Part shown: in pieces, positions 17,971-27,022 of the stretch
Position numbering within the stretch: the stretch's first letter is position 1
Layout of the letters: each line of letters opens with the position of its first letter
Source: Scopulibacillus darangshiensis
GTDB taxonomy: Bacteria > Bacillota > Bacilli > Bacillales > Sporolactobacillaceae
NCBI RefSeq assembly: GCF_004341035.1
Contig: NZ_SLXK01000036.1
Span: 1 to 43,528, forward strand
Direction of reading: 5' to 3'
Length of the DNA stretch: 43,528 bases
The notes under the pieces: generated by a model
The model's database searches: none
Seen by the model: the letters and a program-made list of their open reading frames with translations, nothing else
What the model was told of the DNA's origin: nothing
Made by a program: the position numbers and the translations under genes

Positions 17971-18894
17971 TCACTGCCTTTCTATTAAATCCTGCTTTTC
18001 GTTGTTTCTGAGCGTATACCACACTGCCCCCTGCAAACCGGCATCACCTTTATAATGACTTGGCCAGATCCGCTCCAATGCATCGTTTTGGATAGGGTTT
18101 TGAATCAAAGGAGTCATCTTTTCCTTCACCAGCTCAACGAATTGCGGCTGGTTATTCATCACCCCGCCGCCAAGTACAATGACATGGGGATCTATGACTG
18201 AAATGATTTGATGCAGGCCGCGGGCAATATGTCCTGCGGCATTACCGATAATAGCTGATGCCCTTGGATCGTTATTTTTGTATTGATCCATCACTTGCCT
18301 AGTCGTCAATGCAGTATTATCAAAAGTCCGGCTTGCCTCTTTTTCTATCGCCGGACCTGAAGCGAGATTTTCAAGTGTCTTGACTTCGTCCTCATGGTTC
18401 AGGACGGTAAAACCTATTTCCCCTGCCATGCCGGCCCCGCGGATAAACCTGCCTTCATGAATAATACAGGCTGAGATCCCAGTGCTTACAGTGAGATAGA
18501 CAAACGTTTCCTGCATAAGTCTTCGTGCCTGCCATTCCCCATAGGCTGCCATATACACATCATTTTCAATAGCAATGTCAGCTTTGGGAAAGACCTCTTT
18601 TAACCTTGAAACCAAAGGGAAATGCCGCCATGACAGATTATTTTGATAGACCGCGAGTCCTTTTACCGGATCGACTTTACCAGGAACACCGATACCAATA
18701 TGCTGGATATCATTTTGTGGTGTATCGGCTTCATCTAGTACATTCGAAAACGCTGAAAGTAATGATTCAAATAATGCTTCAGAATCATGCGCGGCGCTTT
18801 CCACTTGTGTCCTGGCAGTAAAACCGGCTTTTTCATGTGCAAGTGCTGCAGCAATCTTCGTTCCGCCGATGTCGGCTGCTAAAACATGAGTCAT
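17971..18894 (-). CDS. ROK-family sugar kinase (probable N-acetylgalactosamine kinase)
   Basis: A 307-residue ROK kinase. The ATP-binding DIGGTK is at residues 8-13, GIGVPGKVDPVKG at about 65, and the catalytic Asp lies in ENDVYMAAYGEW. The usual zinc motif CxCGxxGC is absent, and the zinc-ligand His of the GEIGH motif is Phe (GEIGF), so it appears to be a zinc-free variant. In this locus it most likely phosphorylates GalNAc (or galactosamine) at O-6; ROK enzymes do this for GlcNAc and ManNAc. It lies between agaS and the sulfatase, probably in one transcript. Glucose or fructose kinase activity is the alternative. Confidence 0.82.
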   Translation of the reverse strand: MTHVLAADIGGTKIAAALAHEKAGFTARTQVESAAHDSEALFESLLSAFSNVLDEADTPQNDIQHIGIGVPGKVDPVKGLAVYQNNLSWRHFPLVSRLKEVFPKADIAIENDVYMAAYGEWQARRLMQETFVYLTVSTGISACIIHEGRFIRGAGMAGEIGFTVLNHEDEVKTLENLASGPAIEKEASRTFDNTALTTRQVMDQYKNNDPRASAIIGNAAGHIARGLHQIISVIDPHVIVLGGGVMNNQPQFVELVKEKMTPLIQNPIQNDALERIWPSHYKGDAGLQGAVWYTLRNNEKQDLIERQ

Positions 18895-18908
18895 TGCAGT
18901 CCCCGTCC

Positions 18909-19931
18909 TTATGCTAGATTTACCGTGACAACCTGGGTTAAATTCCGAGGCTGATCCGGATTATAGCCTAATTTTATGGCGCGATGGTAAGCCAAAAGCT
19001 GAAGGTGAGGGATGTACAGCACCAATCTGTTTCGGTTAGCAAGTGATGCTTCCAGCTGAATAGTATAATCTGAAGTAAAGGTTTCCGAAACCGGTCCGAT
19101 TGTCAAAACCTTACCGCCAACCTTTTGTATATCGCGTACCAGATCTTGGTCAAGAGCTTCAGTTTCAGGCTTTGACAGCAATACAACAACGGTTGACGCA
19201 TCAACAATTGAGATCGGGCCATGACGAAATTCAAGGTTGGAATAGCTTTCACACTCTGTTTGTGTCATCTCTTTTAACTTCAGTGTCGCTTCCTTCGCAA
19301 TACCATTGTAATAACCTGACCCTAGGAAAACAAACCGCTGATATGATAATTGATCAGCCACTTCCTTCGTTTTTTCCCAGTTATCCAGAAGGCTGCCTGT
19401 CAGCTTTGGCACAGCTTTTAACTCATCTAGATCCTTCGCAGATGCTGCCTTTTTCGCTGCGAAAATTTGTAAAGCGTAGAGCATGTTCGAAAAAGATTGT
19501 GTCATCACAACACTTTTTTCATTAATGTGGTTGAGTGCAATGCTTTGATCTGATAGTTTTGCAATCTCACTTTCACCATGGCACGTGATCGAAAGTGTCT
19601 CGACATTAGGACGGCCTTGCAAAAATTTGAGAGCCGCAATGATTTCTGATGTTGTGCCAGAACGGGAAATCGCCATAACCTGATATTTCTTATTACCTGA
19701 AAGGACAGAGTCCGTGTCCAAAAAGATCTCCGAGGCAGGAAGAGCAACTGCGAATTCCCCTGTCACCGCCTGAAAATACCGGGCTGCCGAAGCAGCAAGA
19801 TAAAACGATGTACCGCATCCGATAAAGAGATGCATGTCATACTGGTTATTTTCAAAAGATTGATTAATTACCTCATTAAAAGTTATTTGCAATTGATTTG
19901 CCTGATCTAAGATTTCATGATCCGTATGCAT
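18909..19931 (-). CDS. agaS: SIS-domain galactosamine-6-phosphate deaminase/isomerase (AgaS-like)
   Basis: A 340-residue protein with two SIS sugar-isomerase domains like the C-terminal half of GlmS. IGCGTSFYLA (about 38), SRSGTTSEIIAAL (about 92), MTQSFSNMLYALQ and FRHGPISIV are the phosphosugar-binding and catalytic segments. With the PfkB kinase and tagatose-bisphosphate aldolase directly upstream, the expected reaction is galactosamine-6-P to tagatose-6-P plus ammonia. The ATG at 19931 has GGAGG 9 nt upstream; a TTG one codon earlier is possible. A fructosamine- or glucosamine-6-P deglycase would look similar, so the context decides. Confidence 0.82.
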   Translation of the reverse strand: MHTDHEILDQANQLQITFNEVINQSFENNQYDMHLFIGCGTSFYLAASAARYFQAVTGEFAVALPASEIFLDTDSVLSGNKKYQVMAISRSGTTSEIIAALKFLQGRPNVETLSITCHGESEIAKLSDQSIALNHINEKSVVMTQSFSNMLYALQIFAAKKAASAKDLDELKAVPKLTGSLLDNWEKTKEVADQLSYQRFVFLGSGYYNGIAKEATLKLKEMTQTECESYSNLEFRHGPISIVDASTVVVLLSKPETEALDQDLVRDIQKVGGKVLTIGPVSETFTSDYTIQLEASLANRNRLVLYIPHLQLLAYHRAIKLGYNPDQPRNLTQVVTVNLA

Positions 19932-19949
19932 CAATCAAGTCCTCCCTTG

Positions 19950-20894
19950 TTAACTAAGAATATTATCTATTTTCTTCACAACAACTTGCTTTCTAAGCTC
20001 TTCCAGATCCGTTAATGCCACTTGACCCGCTTGCGGCATCATAGCATTAGCCGAACCGCATGCTGCTGCCAATAGAATGACGTCCCGGGCTGGAAGGTTT
20101 TGATAAAAACCCGCCGCTAACCCCGCTACCATCGCATCACCGCAGCCAATGGTGTTGACAGCATTAACAACCGGCGCCTTCACATGAAAGACTTCGTCCC
20201 GAGTAAAAAACAAAGCGCCTTCTTTCCCAAGCGAAAGGCACACATATTGAATGCCCTTTTGAATGAACATTTTGCCTGCTTCCAACGCTTCGCTAAGGGA
20301 CAGGGTTTCTTTATTAAGCCACTGTTTTAATTCACGTTCGTTTGGTTTCACTGCAAAAGGTGCCTTTTCCAATCCATAGCGAAGAGCTGCTCCGCTTGAA
20401 TCCAAGATAGCCTTTGAACCATTTTGCTTTATGATATCGATGAGCTGCCCATAACCGTCAGCAGGGACGCCTTGTGGTAGGCTGCCTGATAAAGTCATGA
20501 TAGTACTCTTCTTTGCCGCGGCATCTGTAAAATGACATATTTTCTCCCAGTCTTCTGAGGAAATGTTTGGCCCCGACTCCAAAATCTCAGTTTCCTCTTC
20601 CCGCTCATTATCAATAATTGTCAGACATGTCCGGGATTCGCCTTGGATGCCGATAAACTCATGGCCCACCCCTCTGTCTTGTAAAAGGGCAGAAATGACT
20701 TTGCCATTGTTTCCGCCAATGAATCCGCCCGCTGTCACCTCCAACCCCAAAGAGTGGAGAACCTTGGCGACATTAATCCCCTTTCCCCCTGGTTCAATAT
20801 GGACATCTCTTAACCGATTCGTTTGCCCTATGGATAGCGTCTGCAAATAGTAGGTTTTGTCTAAGGCGGCGTTCAATGTCAACGTTGTAATCAT
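19950..20894 (-). CDS. PfkB-family tagatose-6-phosphate kinase
   Basis: A 314-residue ribokinase-fold kinase of the LacC/FruK group. The N-terminal TLTLNAALDKTY and EPGGKGINVAKVL bind substrate, and the C-terminal NTIGCGDAMVAGLAAGF carries the anion hole and catalytic Asp. It phosphorylates tagatose-6-P (or fructose-1-P) with ATP. The neighbouring aldolase and AgaS favour tagatose-6-P to tagatose-1,6-bisphosphate. The start lies 4 bp after the aldolase stop, with AAGG about 9 nt upstream inside the aldolase end, so the two genes are tightly coupled. Confidence 0.85.
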   Translation of the reverse strand: MITTLTLNAALDKTYYLQTLSIGQTNRLRDVHIEPGGKGINVAKVLHSLGLEVTAGGFIGGNNGKVISALLQDRGVGHEFIGIQGESRTCLTIIDNEREEETEILESGPNISSEDWEKICHFTDAAAKKSTIMTLSGSLPQGVPADGYGQLIDIIKQNGSKAILDSSGAALRYGLEKAPFAVKPNERELKQWLNKETLSLSEALEAGKMFIQKGIQYVCLSLGKEGALFFTRDEVFHVKAPVVNAVNTIGCGDAMVAGLAAGFYQNLPARDVILLAAACGSANAMMPQAGQVALTDLEELRKQVVVKKIDNILS

Positions 20895-20898
20895 GGCA

Positions 20899-21753
20899 TC
20901 AAACCTTACACGTACCCTGAAGCATGTCTATTTTTGCCTTTACGAGATTCGTAACCCTGTTTCTCGCTGGAACAAAAACTTTGCGCGGATCATTTTGCTC
21001 TGGATGTTCATGAAAGAAACGGCGGATTTCTTCAGCAAAGACATCTTTTAATTCAGTTGAGAAATTGACTTTTGTCACACCAAAATCTAATGCTCTTTGG
21101 ACACTGCCGGCAGCAACACCTGAAGCGCCATGCATGACAAGCGGACAATCTGTACGGTTATAAATGTCATCAAGCAAATCGAATGCAAGCTTTGGCTCTT
21201 CCTTGTACATGCCGTGAGCGGTGCCAAATGCTGGGGCAAATGAGTCAATATTCGTTTCTTTGACAAATTGTTCCGCCGCATCCGGATCGGTCAATAAAGC
21301 CTTCACATCTTCTATCACCAGGTCATCCTCGACTCCGCCAATTGTACCGAGCTCTGCCTCAACAGGGACACCTGCTGAATGGGCAGCCTCCACGACTTTC
21401 TTAACCAGATTGATATTTTCTGCAAAAGGCAATGTTGAGCCATCGATCATGACAGAGGTATAACCAGCCCGCAAGCACTTTATTACCGTATCGTACGAGT
21501 CGCCGTGATCTAAATGTAAAGCAACAGGAACTTTCGCTACTTCAGCAGCCGCTTCGGCCATTGCCTTCATATAGTTGATGCCAACATACTTAATGGTACC
21601 CGGCGTCGTTTGCAGAATAACGGGCGCACCCAGCTCTTCTCCACCGGCGATAACCGCTTTAATGATTTCGAGATTATGTGCGCCAAAGGCACCTACAGCA
21701 TAATGATTTTGATAAGCATCCCGTAAGATCTCTTTCGTTGTCACGAGTCCCAT
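20899..21753 (-). CDS. Class II tagatose-1,6-bisphosphate aldolase (KbaY/GatY/AgaY type)
   Basis: A 284-residue zinc aldolase, the usual length of KbaY/GatY. The metal and catalytic motifs are LHLDHGDSYD (Asp82, His83), EAELGTIGG, FGTAHGMY and VMHGASG. It splits tagatose-1,6-bisphosphate to dihydroxyacetone phosphate and glyceraldehyde-3-P. Some members use fructose-1,6-bisphosphate, but the locus argues for tagatose. GAGGAG lies 7 nt before the ATG. A 20-bp candidate operator overlaps its leader 20 bp upstream of the start. First gene after gntR. Confidence 0.88.
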   Translation of the reverse strand: MGLVTTKEILRDAYQNHYAVGAFGAHNLEIIKAVIAGGEELGAPVILQTTPGTIKYVGINYMKAMAEAAAEVAKVPVALHLDHGDSYDTVIKCLRAGYTSVMIDGSTLPFAENINLVKKVVEAAHSAGVPVEAELGTIGGVEDDLVIEDVKALLTDPDAAEQFVKETNIDSFAPAFGTAHGMYKEEPKLAFDLLDDIYNRTDCPLVMHGASGVAAGSVQRALDFGVTKVNFSTELKDVFAEEIRRFFHEHPEQNDPRKVFVPARNRVTNLVKAKIDMLQGTCKV

Positions 21754-21773
21754 CTTTCCACTCCTCTACTATC

Positions 21774-21793
21774 AATGGGTTGTTGGTACAAGT
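21774..21793. promoter_or_regulatory. Candidate GntR-type operator, copy 1
   Basis: The 20-mer AATGGGTTGTTGGTACAAGT matches 27220-27239 at 19 of 20 positions. Its core TTGTTGGTACAA is a palindrome-like TTGT-N4-ACAA; on the other strand GTACCAAC shows the GT-N4-AC spacing usual for GntR/HutC operators. It lies between gntR and the aldolase gene. Confidence 0.6.
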
Positions 21794-21805
21794 AAATGTA
21801 TGAAG

Positions 21806-21833
21806 AACTCACAGCCATTTGGCTATGAGAGTT
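21806..21833 (-). terminator. Weak hairpin downstream of gntR
   Basis: AACTC and TAGCCA pair with TGGCTG and GAGTT with one bulge; TTCTTC follows on the minus strand. There is no strong T-tract, so it may only partly terminate gntR transcripts and let some pass into the aldolase gene. Confidence 0.45.
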
Positions 21834-21839
21834 TCAACG

Positions 21840-22580
21840 TTAGGTTAATTCTGTGTAAAAGCGGCACCGGTCGCCGCGGACGATAGATCGGCAAAATTCT
21901 ACCGGAGTGCCGTTCACTTCGTAAGCAATACGTTCTAACAATAAAGCTGGAAGACCTTCTTCGGTCTTAAGATATCTGCTCTCTTCTTTGCGTATTAATA
22001 CCGGTTCAAAAGCCTCTTTTGCCCGGCTGACGACAACGTTGAATTTTTGTTCAAGTAAATCGTACAGCGAAACTTGACCAACATTATCCAATTGGTTCAA
22101 ATCTGAAACGACACGTTTCGGCAAGTAAGAGGATTCTAAAATAAATGGCTCGTCATTCGCACAGCGAAGACGCTTCATTTCCACCACCGTCTCCCCTTCA
22201 TCCAATTGCAGGGCTTCCCTTACCTTTGGATCAGGTTCCGTCTCATTTACTTTAAGGATAATATCCTTGGGGTTCATGCCTTGGTCTTTCAGCACTTTGC
22301 TGAAGCTGTAAAATCCCATCAGTGATTGCTCGAGCTTCGGCTTGGCCACAAACGTGCCTTTCCCTTGTATCCGATAAAGAATACCTTCTTGAACAAGCTC
22401 CTCTATTGCCTTCTTCGCAGTGTTTCGGCTCACATTATATTGGTCCATCAATTGATTTTCAGATGGAATTTTGTCACCGGTTTCCCATGACCCGCTGTCA
22501 ATTGACTTTTTCAGCCTATCCTTTAATTGATGGTACAACGGAATAAAGCTTCCATGTTCCAATGGTTCCATTATCTTCAT
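21840..22580 (-). CDS. GntR/HutC-family regulator of the galactosamine locus
   Basis: A 246-residue regulator. The N-terminal winged helix shows GDKIPSENQLMDQYNVSRNTAKKAIEELVQEGILYRIQGKGTFVA, and the C-terminal UTRA sugar-phosphate-binding domain ends in AYEVNGTPVEFCRSIVRGDRCRFY. It is the same class as NagR/YvoA and AgaR-type repressors; the effector is probably an amino-sugar phosphate. The ATG at 22580 is chosen because GGAGG lies just upstream and the promoter at 22648-22676 leaves a 60-nt leader; an ATG at 22661 lies at the promoter and cannot be used from it. Autoregulation is suggested by an AT-rich element at the transcription start. Confidence 0.86.
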   Translation of the reverse strand: MKIMEPLEHGSFIPLYHQLKDRLKKSIDSGSWETGDKIPSENQLMDQYNVSRNTAKKAIEELVQEGILYRIQGKGTFVAKPKLEQSLMGFYSFSKVLKDQGMNPKDIILKVNETEPDPKVREALQLDEGETVVEMKRLRCANDEPFILESSYLPKRVVSDLNQLDNVGQVSLYDLLEQKFNVVVSRAKEAFEPVLIRKEESRYLKTEEGLPALLLERIAYEVNGTPVEFCRSIVRGDRCRFYTELT

Positions 22581-22631
22581 CTTTCCTCCAAGTTTAATTA
22601 ACGCATATCGTCTTTTTCCTTTAATATTTAG

Positions 22632-22676
22632 AAAGTTAATTAAATTTATTATATCCATCAATACTTATCCTGTCAA
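22632..22676 (-). promoter_or_regulatory. Consensus promoter of gntR with AT-rich element
   Basis: The minus strand has TTGACA (22676-22671), a 17-bp spacer and TATAAT (22653-22648), a perfect sigma-A promoter. The upstream block TTGTTGGATTGACAGG resembles TTATTGGGTTGACAGG of the two ABC operons. TTTAATTAACTTT right after the -10 resembles TTTAATTAGTT in those promoters. Confidence 0.85.
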
Positions 22677-22743
22677 TCCAACAAGCTTGATTTCATCCTT
22701 ATTCTTCCTTAGCTCAGGCATCAGCAATCCCTTTTTATTATTT

Positions 22744-23574
22744 TTATTTTGATCCTGTGATCGAAATACCTTCAATAAATTGCTTTTGAAGGAAAATAAA
22801 GATTAAAATCATTGGCCAAATAGCCAGTACCGTCCCCGCCATTAAGATCGCGTAATTTGTATAATGTTGACCCTGGAGTGATGCAAGTCCAGCAGATAAC
22901 GTCATTTTGTCCGGCGAACTATTTACAATTAACGGCCATAATAGGTCATTCCAGCCCCATAAAGAAGTAAAAATCGCCAACGCCAACAATCCCGGTTTAA
23001 CTAATGGCATCATAATGTGCCAATAAATTTGGAAGTGATTACAACCATCCAACCTTGCTGCTTCTTCTATTTCTTTTGGCAGAGACATAAAAAATTGTCT
23101 TAAAAGAAATGTTCCAAACGCACTGAATAATCCCGGGACAATCAGAGCCTGTATAGTGTTCAACCAATCCAATTTTGCCATTATCATATATTGCGGCAAA
23201 AGGAATACTTGTCCAGGAACCATTAAAACGGCTAACATCAGAATGAATAAGAAATTCCTTCCGGGAAACTTAATTCTCGCAAATGCATAAGCTGCCAGCG
23301 AACAAAAGATCACTTGTCCAATGACCTTAGCCAATGTTGAAACAATGGTATTCCAATAGAACGACAGAAAGGGCAGACTATTAAAGACATTTAAATAATT
23401 TTCCCATTGGAATTTTTCGGGGAAAATAACGGGTGGGACTTGTGTAGTTTCCCCGAAGGTCTTCAATGAAGTTAATACCATCCAGATAAAGGGGAAAACC
23501 ATAATTATTGCGCCAATAATGAGAACAATATGAATCAACCCTTTACTGCTTTTCGATGCATTTGGCAATATCAT
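22744..23574 (-). CDS. Carbohydrate ABC transporter permease (MalG type), importer 1
   Basis: A 276-residue inner permease with six membrane segments. The EAA loop EEAARLDGCNHFQIYWHIMMPLVKPG contacts the ATPase. It belongs to the CUT1 family that imports oligosaccharides. The usual ATG start is only 2 nt from the GGGAGG site, while an in-frame TTG two codons later (23568) has 8-nt spacing, so the protein may start there. Last gene of importer 1; no clear terminator separates it from gntR. Confidence 0.88.
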   Translation of the reverse strand: MILPNASKSSKGLIHIVLIIGAIIMVFPFIWMVLTSLKTFGETTQVPPVIFPEKFQWENYLNVFNSLPFLSFYWNTIVSTLAKVIGQVIFCSLAAYAFARIKFPGRNFLFILMLAVLMVPGQVFLLPQYMIMAKLDWLNTIQALIVPGLFSAFGTFLLRQFFMSLPKEIEEAARLDGCNHFQIYWHIMMPLVKPGLLALAIFTSLWGWNDLLWPLIVNSSPDKMTLSAGLASLQGQHYTNYAILMAGTVLAIWPMILIFIFLQKQFIEGISITGSK

Positions 23575-23583
23575 CGCCTCCCT

Positions 23584-24540
23584 TTACTCGTAATGTACCC
23601 ACTTTTTTTGCAACTTTAATTGGACTGCAGTGATAATTAAAATAATAATCAGCAACACTACAGCAATTGCCGCTCCATAACCTTTATCATTAACGACAAA
23701 AGCAGCATGATAAAATAAGTAAACCAGCGTTTGGGATTCTTCAATAGCATTATTATTTGGCCCTATCATCATTAGAATAAGGTCAAATACTTGAAAGGCA
23801 CTAATTAAAGACATAATGGTAACGAAAAAGATCACAGGTGAAAGCATCGGCAATGTAATTTTGAAGAATTTCACAAAAGGTCCTGCGCCATCAATCGTTG
23901 CCGCTTCATAATAAGTGGTCGGAATCCCTTGTAAACCCGATAAAATGATAACCATGTTATAGCCAATCGTGCTCCAAATCGCAACAATAATAACTGAGTA
24001 AAGTGCAATATTTGGATCTGTTATCCACCTAGGTCCGCTTATAGAAAAAAAGGATAAAAACTGGTTAATTAAGCCGTAGTCCGAATTATAGAGCCAGCGC
24101 CATACCATGGCAACAGCGGCAGGCATTGTTACTACCGGTAAAAAATACAAGGTTCTGTATACAGTCAGCCCCTTTATTTTTTGATTGAGAAGGACTGCCA
24201 CGATAATGGAAATTGCAATGCCAACAGGCACAGTTATGACAACAAAAATTAACGTATTTTTGAAAGCTTCTAAAGTCACCGGATCATGAAAAAGTCTTTT
24301 ATAATTTTCTAGGCCGATCCAGCTATGATTACCGAATGCTCCCCACTTTGTGAAACTGAAATAAATAGTTTGAATCGTCGGCCATAAATAAAAGATTCCC
24401 AATCCGATCATGGTTGGTGCTATCATTAGATAGCCCCAAAACCAATCGGAATAACAGGGTTTGGATTTTCTCAATTTTGGTCGAGGATGCAGGTTTGTCT
24501 CAATGGTATGGCCTTCAACCGCTCTTTCCGATGTTGTCAA
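23584..24540 (-). CDS. Carbohydrate ABC transporter permease (MalF type), importer 1
   Basis: A 318-residue permease with an N-terminal cytoplasmic tail of about 30 residues and six or more membrane segments. The EAA motif is YEAATIDGAGPFVKFFKITLPMLSPV. It pairs with the MalG-type permease to form the channel. It starts with TTG, supported by GGGAGG 7 nt upstream; no ATG fits. The solute-binding lipoprotein gene lies 29 bp upstream. Confidence 0.88.
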   Translation of the reverse strand: MTTSERAVEGHTIETNLHPRPKLRKSKPCYSDWFWGYLMIAPTMIGLGIFYLWPTIQTIYFSFTKWGAFGNHSWIGLENYKRLFHDPVTLEAFKNTLIFVVITVPVGIAISIIVAVLLNQKIKGLTVYRTLYFLPVVTMPAAVAMVWRWLYNSDYGLINQFLSFFSISGPRWITDPNIALYSVIIVAIWSTIGYNMVIILSGLQGIPTTYYEAATIDGAGPFVKFFKITLPMLSPVIFFVTIMSLISAFQVFDLILMMIGPNNNAIEESQTLVYLFYHAAFVVNDKGYGAAIAVVLLIIILIITAVQLKLQKKWVHYE

Positions 24541-24569
24541 ATGAACACCTCCCTTTTGGCAGTTACGTT

Positions 24570-25826
24570 CTAATGCTCTTCCGCCAAATCCTTATTCATT
24601 TTTTTAGCCAATGTTTTGGCCGCCTCATCGACAGGTATTTCTAATCCCCAAGCTTTATTAAGGATTTTAGTTTCATCATCCCACCATTTTGATGTGTTTT
24701 TTGATGATGGAAGTGGTACAGCATATTTAGCGCTGTCTATAAAGACTTGTAAATTTACATTCGGATTAGATTTCACCCACAATTTTTGCGTTCCGTTATA
24801 AGCTGGAATCACCGTGCCAGATTTAGCTTGTATAAGGGAAGCCTTTTTTGATCCTAGAAACGCTAAAAACTCTTGTGCTTCTTTTTTATGCTGAGTATTA
24901 GCAGCAACAACATTTGCTAAGCCATGAATAATGTTTGCTTTTTTCTTGCCTTTTGGCAATGGTGCGACGTCTACTTTGTCTTTTGTGTATTCGTTTTGTT
25001 CATATTCAATCTGCATCCAAGAGCCATCATAGATCATCGCTACCTTTCCCGATTCAAACAGTGCGCTTGGAGTTGTTTCTGTCATTTGCGCTTGTGTCGG
25101 CGATGAACCGTCCTTAATCATATCAATCCAAAACTTGAGGCCGCCAATGGTTTCGGGTTGGTCATATCCTGATTTTTTCTTATCATCCGAAATGACATAT
25201 CCACCGTTTTGATAAATCGTATTATAAAACCCCGCTTGATTTTCCATTCTCGCGGCAATTCCCCATACGCCTTTCTCCTTATTGGTTAGTTTTTTTGCTG
25301 CTGCTTTTAATTTATCCCAATCCCATGTTTCATCTGGATAAGGAATGTGGGCTTCATCAAATAGTTTCTTATTATAAAAGAGACCTATTGTATCAAAGTC
25401 TTTCGGAATTCCATAAGTTTTCCCTTTAAATGTATAAAGGTTTACCAAAGCCTTGGGATAATTCCCTAAATTAACTTTGTCCTTCTTAGTAAGATTATTG
25501 ATTGGCATTAACATATCATTGGAGGAATATTTTATAAAATTCGGGCCATTCATCCAAAAGACATCTGGAAGGCTTTTTCCTGTAGCAGCCGTTTCCAACT
25601 TTGTCCAATACTGATCATATGGTGTAACCTCAATTTTTACATTAATTTCAGGATGCTTTTTTTGGAATTCATCGACGATTTTTTGCATAGCCGGTTTTTG
25701 ATTCTTATCCCATATGCCATACCTAAGTGTTACTTTACTCGAACCTGAGCCTGACTCACTATTGGAGCATGCGCTTACGAGACATAGCAAAAAGACACTA
25801 ACCAAAATTAAGCAAAGCTTTTTCAT
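24570..25826 (-). CDS. Sugar ABC transporter solute-binding lipoprotein, importer 1
   Basis: A 418-residue extracytoplasmic binding protein. The lipobox LVSAC (Cys20) follows a short hydrophobic signal, so it is membrane-anchored by lipid. The family-1 solute-binding pattern is visible (VTLRYGIWDKNQKPAMQKIVDEFQKKHPEINVKIE, then DVFWMNGPNF and GKVAMIYDGSWM). The ligand is unknown; the locus suggests a GalNAc-containing mono- or disaccharide. GGGGAGGG precedes the ATG. It follows the Gfo/Idh gene by 50 bp and is probably cotranscribed from the promoter near 27300. Confidence 0.88.
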   Translation of the reverse strand: MKKLCLILVSVFLLCLVSACSNSESGSGSSKVTLRYGIWDKNQKPAMQKIVDEFQKKHPEINVKIEVTPYDQYWTKLETAATGKSLPDVFWMNGPNFIKYSSNDMLMPINNLTKKDKVNLGNYPKALVNLYTFKGKTYGIPKDFDTIGLFYNKKLFDEAHIPYPDETWDWDKLKAAAKKLTNKEKGVWGIAARMENQAGFYNTIYQNGGYVISDDKKKSGYDQPETIGGLKFWIDMIKDGSSPTQAQMTETTPSALFESGKVAMIYDGSWMQIEYEQNEYTKDKVDVAPLPKGKKKANIIHGLANVVAANTQHKKEAQEFLAFLGSKKASLIQAKSGTVIPAYNGTQKLWVKSNPNVNLQVFIDSAKYAVPLPSSKNTSKWWDDETKILNKAWGLEIPVDEAAKTLAKKMNKDLAEEH

Positions 25827-25876
25827 TTTTAACCCTCCCCTATTTTTTATAGAAAGTAAACAGTAGTTGCCACCTT

Positions 25877-27022
25877 TTAAATTCTTACCGTTCTTTGGCT
25901 AACGTCTACAACCTTACCTCCAGCCCGAATCGATTCAGTCGCCGCACACCCGACCGCGACACTCATTCTTCCTGCAAATGGAGATGTTAGCGGTTCTTTG
26001 TTATTTGCAACCAATTCAATAAAGTCATCGCAAATTTTCGGGTCAGCTCCGCCATGACTGCCAGTTTGTTTCTTAATCTCGTAAGTCATATCACTGTGCT
26101 CACGCCAGGAATTCGATTTCCGTGTACGGACATAGACTTTTCCTTCTAACTCGTTGTTCTCCATCCGGCCTTCTGTACCAATGAAGGTATAATTCCTTTG
26201 GTAGTCCGGTGTAAAGTGACATTGTAAGTATGAAGCCTTAATCCCACCTTCAAGCTCCATGATCACCACATTATTATCTTCAACATCAATCTCTTCCCTG
26301 AACGCACATTGAATCAGCGTGTCTGGGCTTGCTTCAGTGCACGTATCCTTTACGTCACAGGTCGGGCACGTTAAATCATTTGGTTTATCACCGCCGAAGA
26401 AATCAAGTCCGCCAAAAGCGGAAACTTTTTTGGTATATTTTCCAGTAATCCAGTGGATCACATCGATATCGTGCGAGCCTTTTTGCAATAACAGCGATGT
26501 GGTATTCTTAGACGCACCATGCCAATCGTGATAATAAAAATAGCCGCCAAGCCCCACAAAGTGTCTGACCCATACCGCTTTGATGTCTCCGATCACACCA
26601 GAGTCAACGATCCCTTTCATCGTTTGGAACATATTCATATAGCGCATGTTGAAGCCAACCATCAGATGCTTGCCGGTTTTCTTCGCTGTCTCTATAATGT
26701 GGTCGCAGCCTTCAACCGTAATCGCCAAAGGCTTTTCGCAATAGACATGCTTTCCCGCCTCAAGCGCAGCGACCGCATGCTCTTCATGCAAAAAGTCAGG
26801 TGACGTAATCGCAATCGCATCGATGTCTTTCCTTTTGAGTAATTCTTTATAATCCGTTGTAACAAAAGCACTGTCATTAACTTTTTCTTTAAACGTTTCT
26901 AATCTATCCACTGAAACATCAGCAGCCCCAACAACAACTGACTTTCCGTCCGGGTTATGCCAATACTGGGCAATCCCGCTGCGAAGTCCTGCTCCTATAA
27001 TGCCGATTCTTACTTTTTCCAT
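25877..27022 (-). CDS. Gfo/Idh/MocA-family NAD(P)-dependent protein
   Basis: A 381-residue protein with an N-terminal Rossmann fold (RIGIIGAGLRSGIAQ) and the CEKPLAITVEGCDHI motif (about 92), followed by the C-terminal Gfo/Idh domain. It has an unusual cysteine cluster, CPTCDVKDTC plus further Cys, at about 218-240. Family members oxidise sugars or cyclitols; the related GH109 glycosidases use the same fold and NAD to hydrolyse alpha-GalNAc. Either role suits a GalNAc locus and neither is proven. It heads the importer 1 operon, with AGGAG 8 nt before the ATG. Its leader holds a cre site and a candidate operator. Confidence 0.8.
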   Translation of the reverse strand: MEKVRIGIIGAGLRSGIAQYWHNPDGKSVVVGAADVSVDRLETFKEKVNDSAFVTTDYKELLKRKDIDAIAITSPDFLHEEHAVAALEAGKHVYCEKPLAITVEGCDHIIETAKKTGKHLMVGFNMRYMNMFQTMKGIVDSGVIGDIKAVWVRHFVGLGGYFYYHDWHGASKNTTSLLLQKGSHDIDVIHWITGKYTKKVSAFGGLDFFGGDKPNDLTCPTCDVKDTCTEASPDTLIQCAFREEIDVEDNNVVIMELEGGIKASYLQCHFTPDYQRNYTFIGTEGRMENNELEGKVYVRTRKSNSWREHSDMTYEIKKQTGSHGGADPKICDDFIELVANNKEPLTSPFAGRMSVAVGCAATESIRAGGKVVDVSQRTVRI

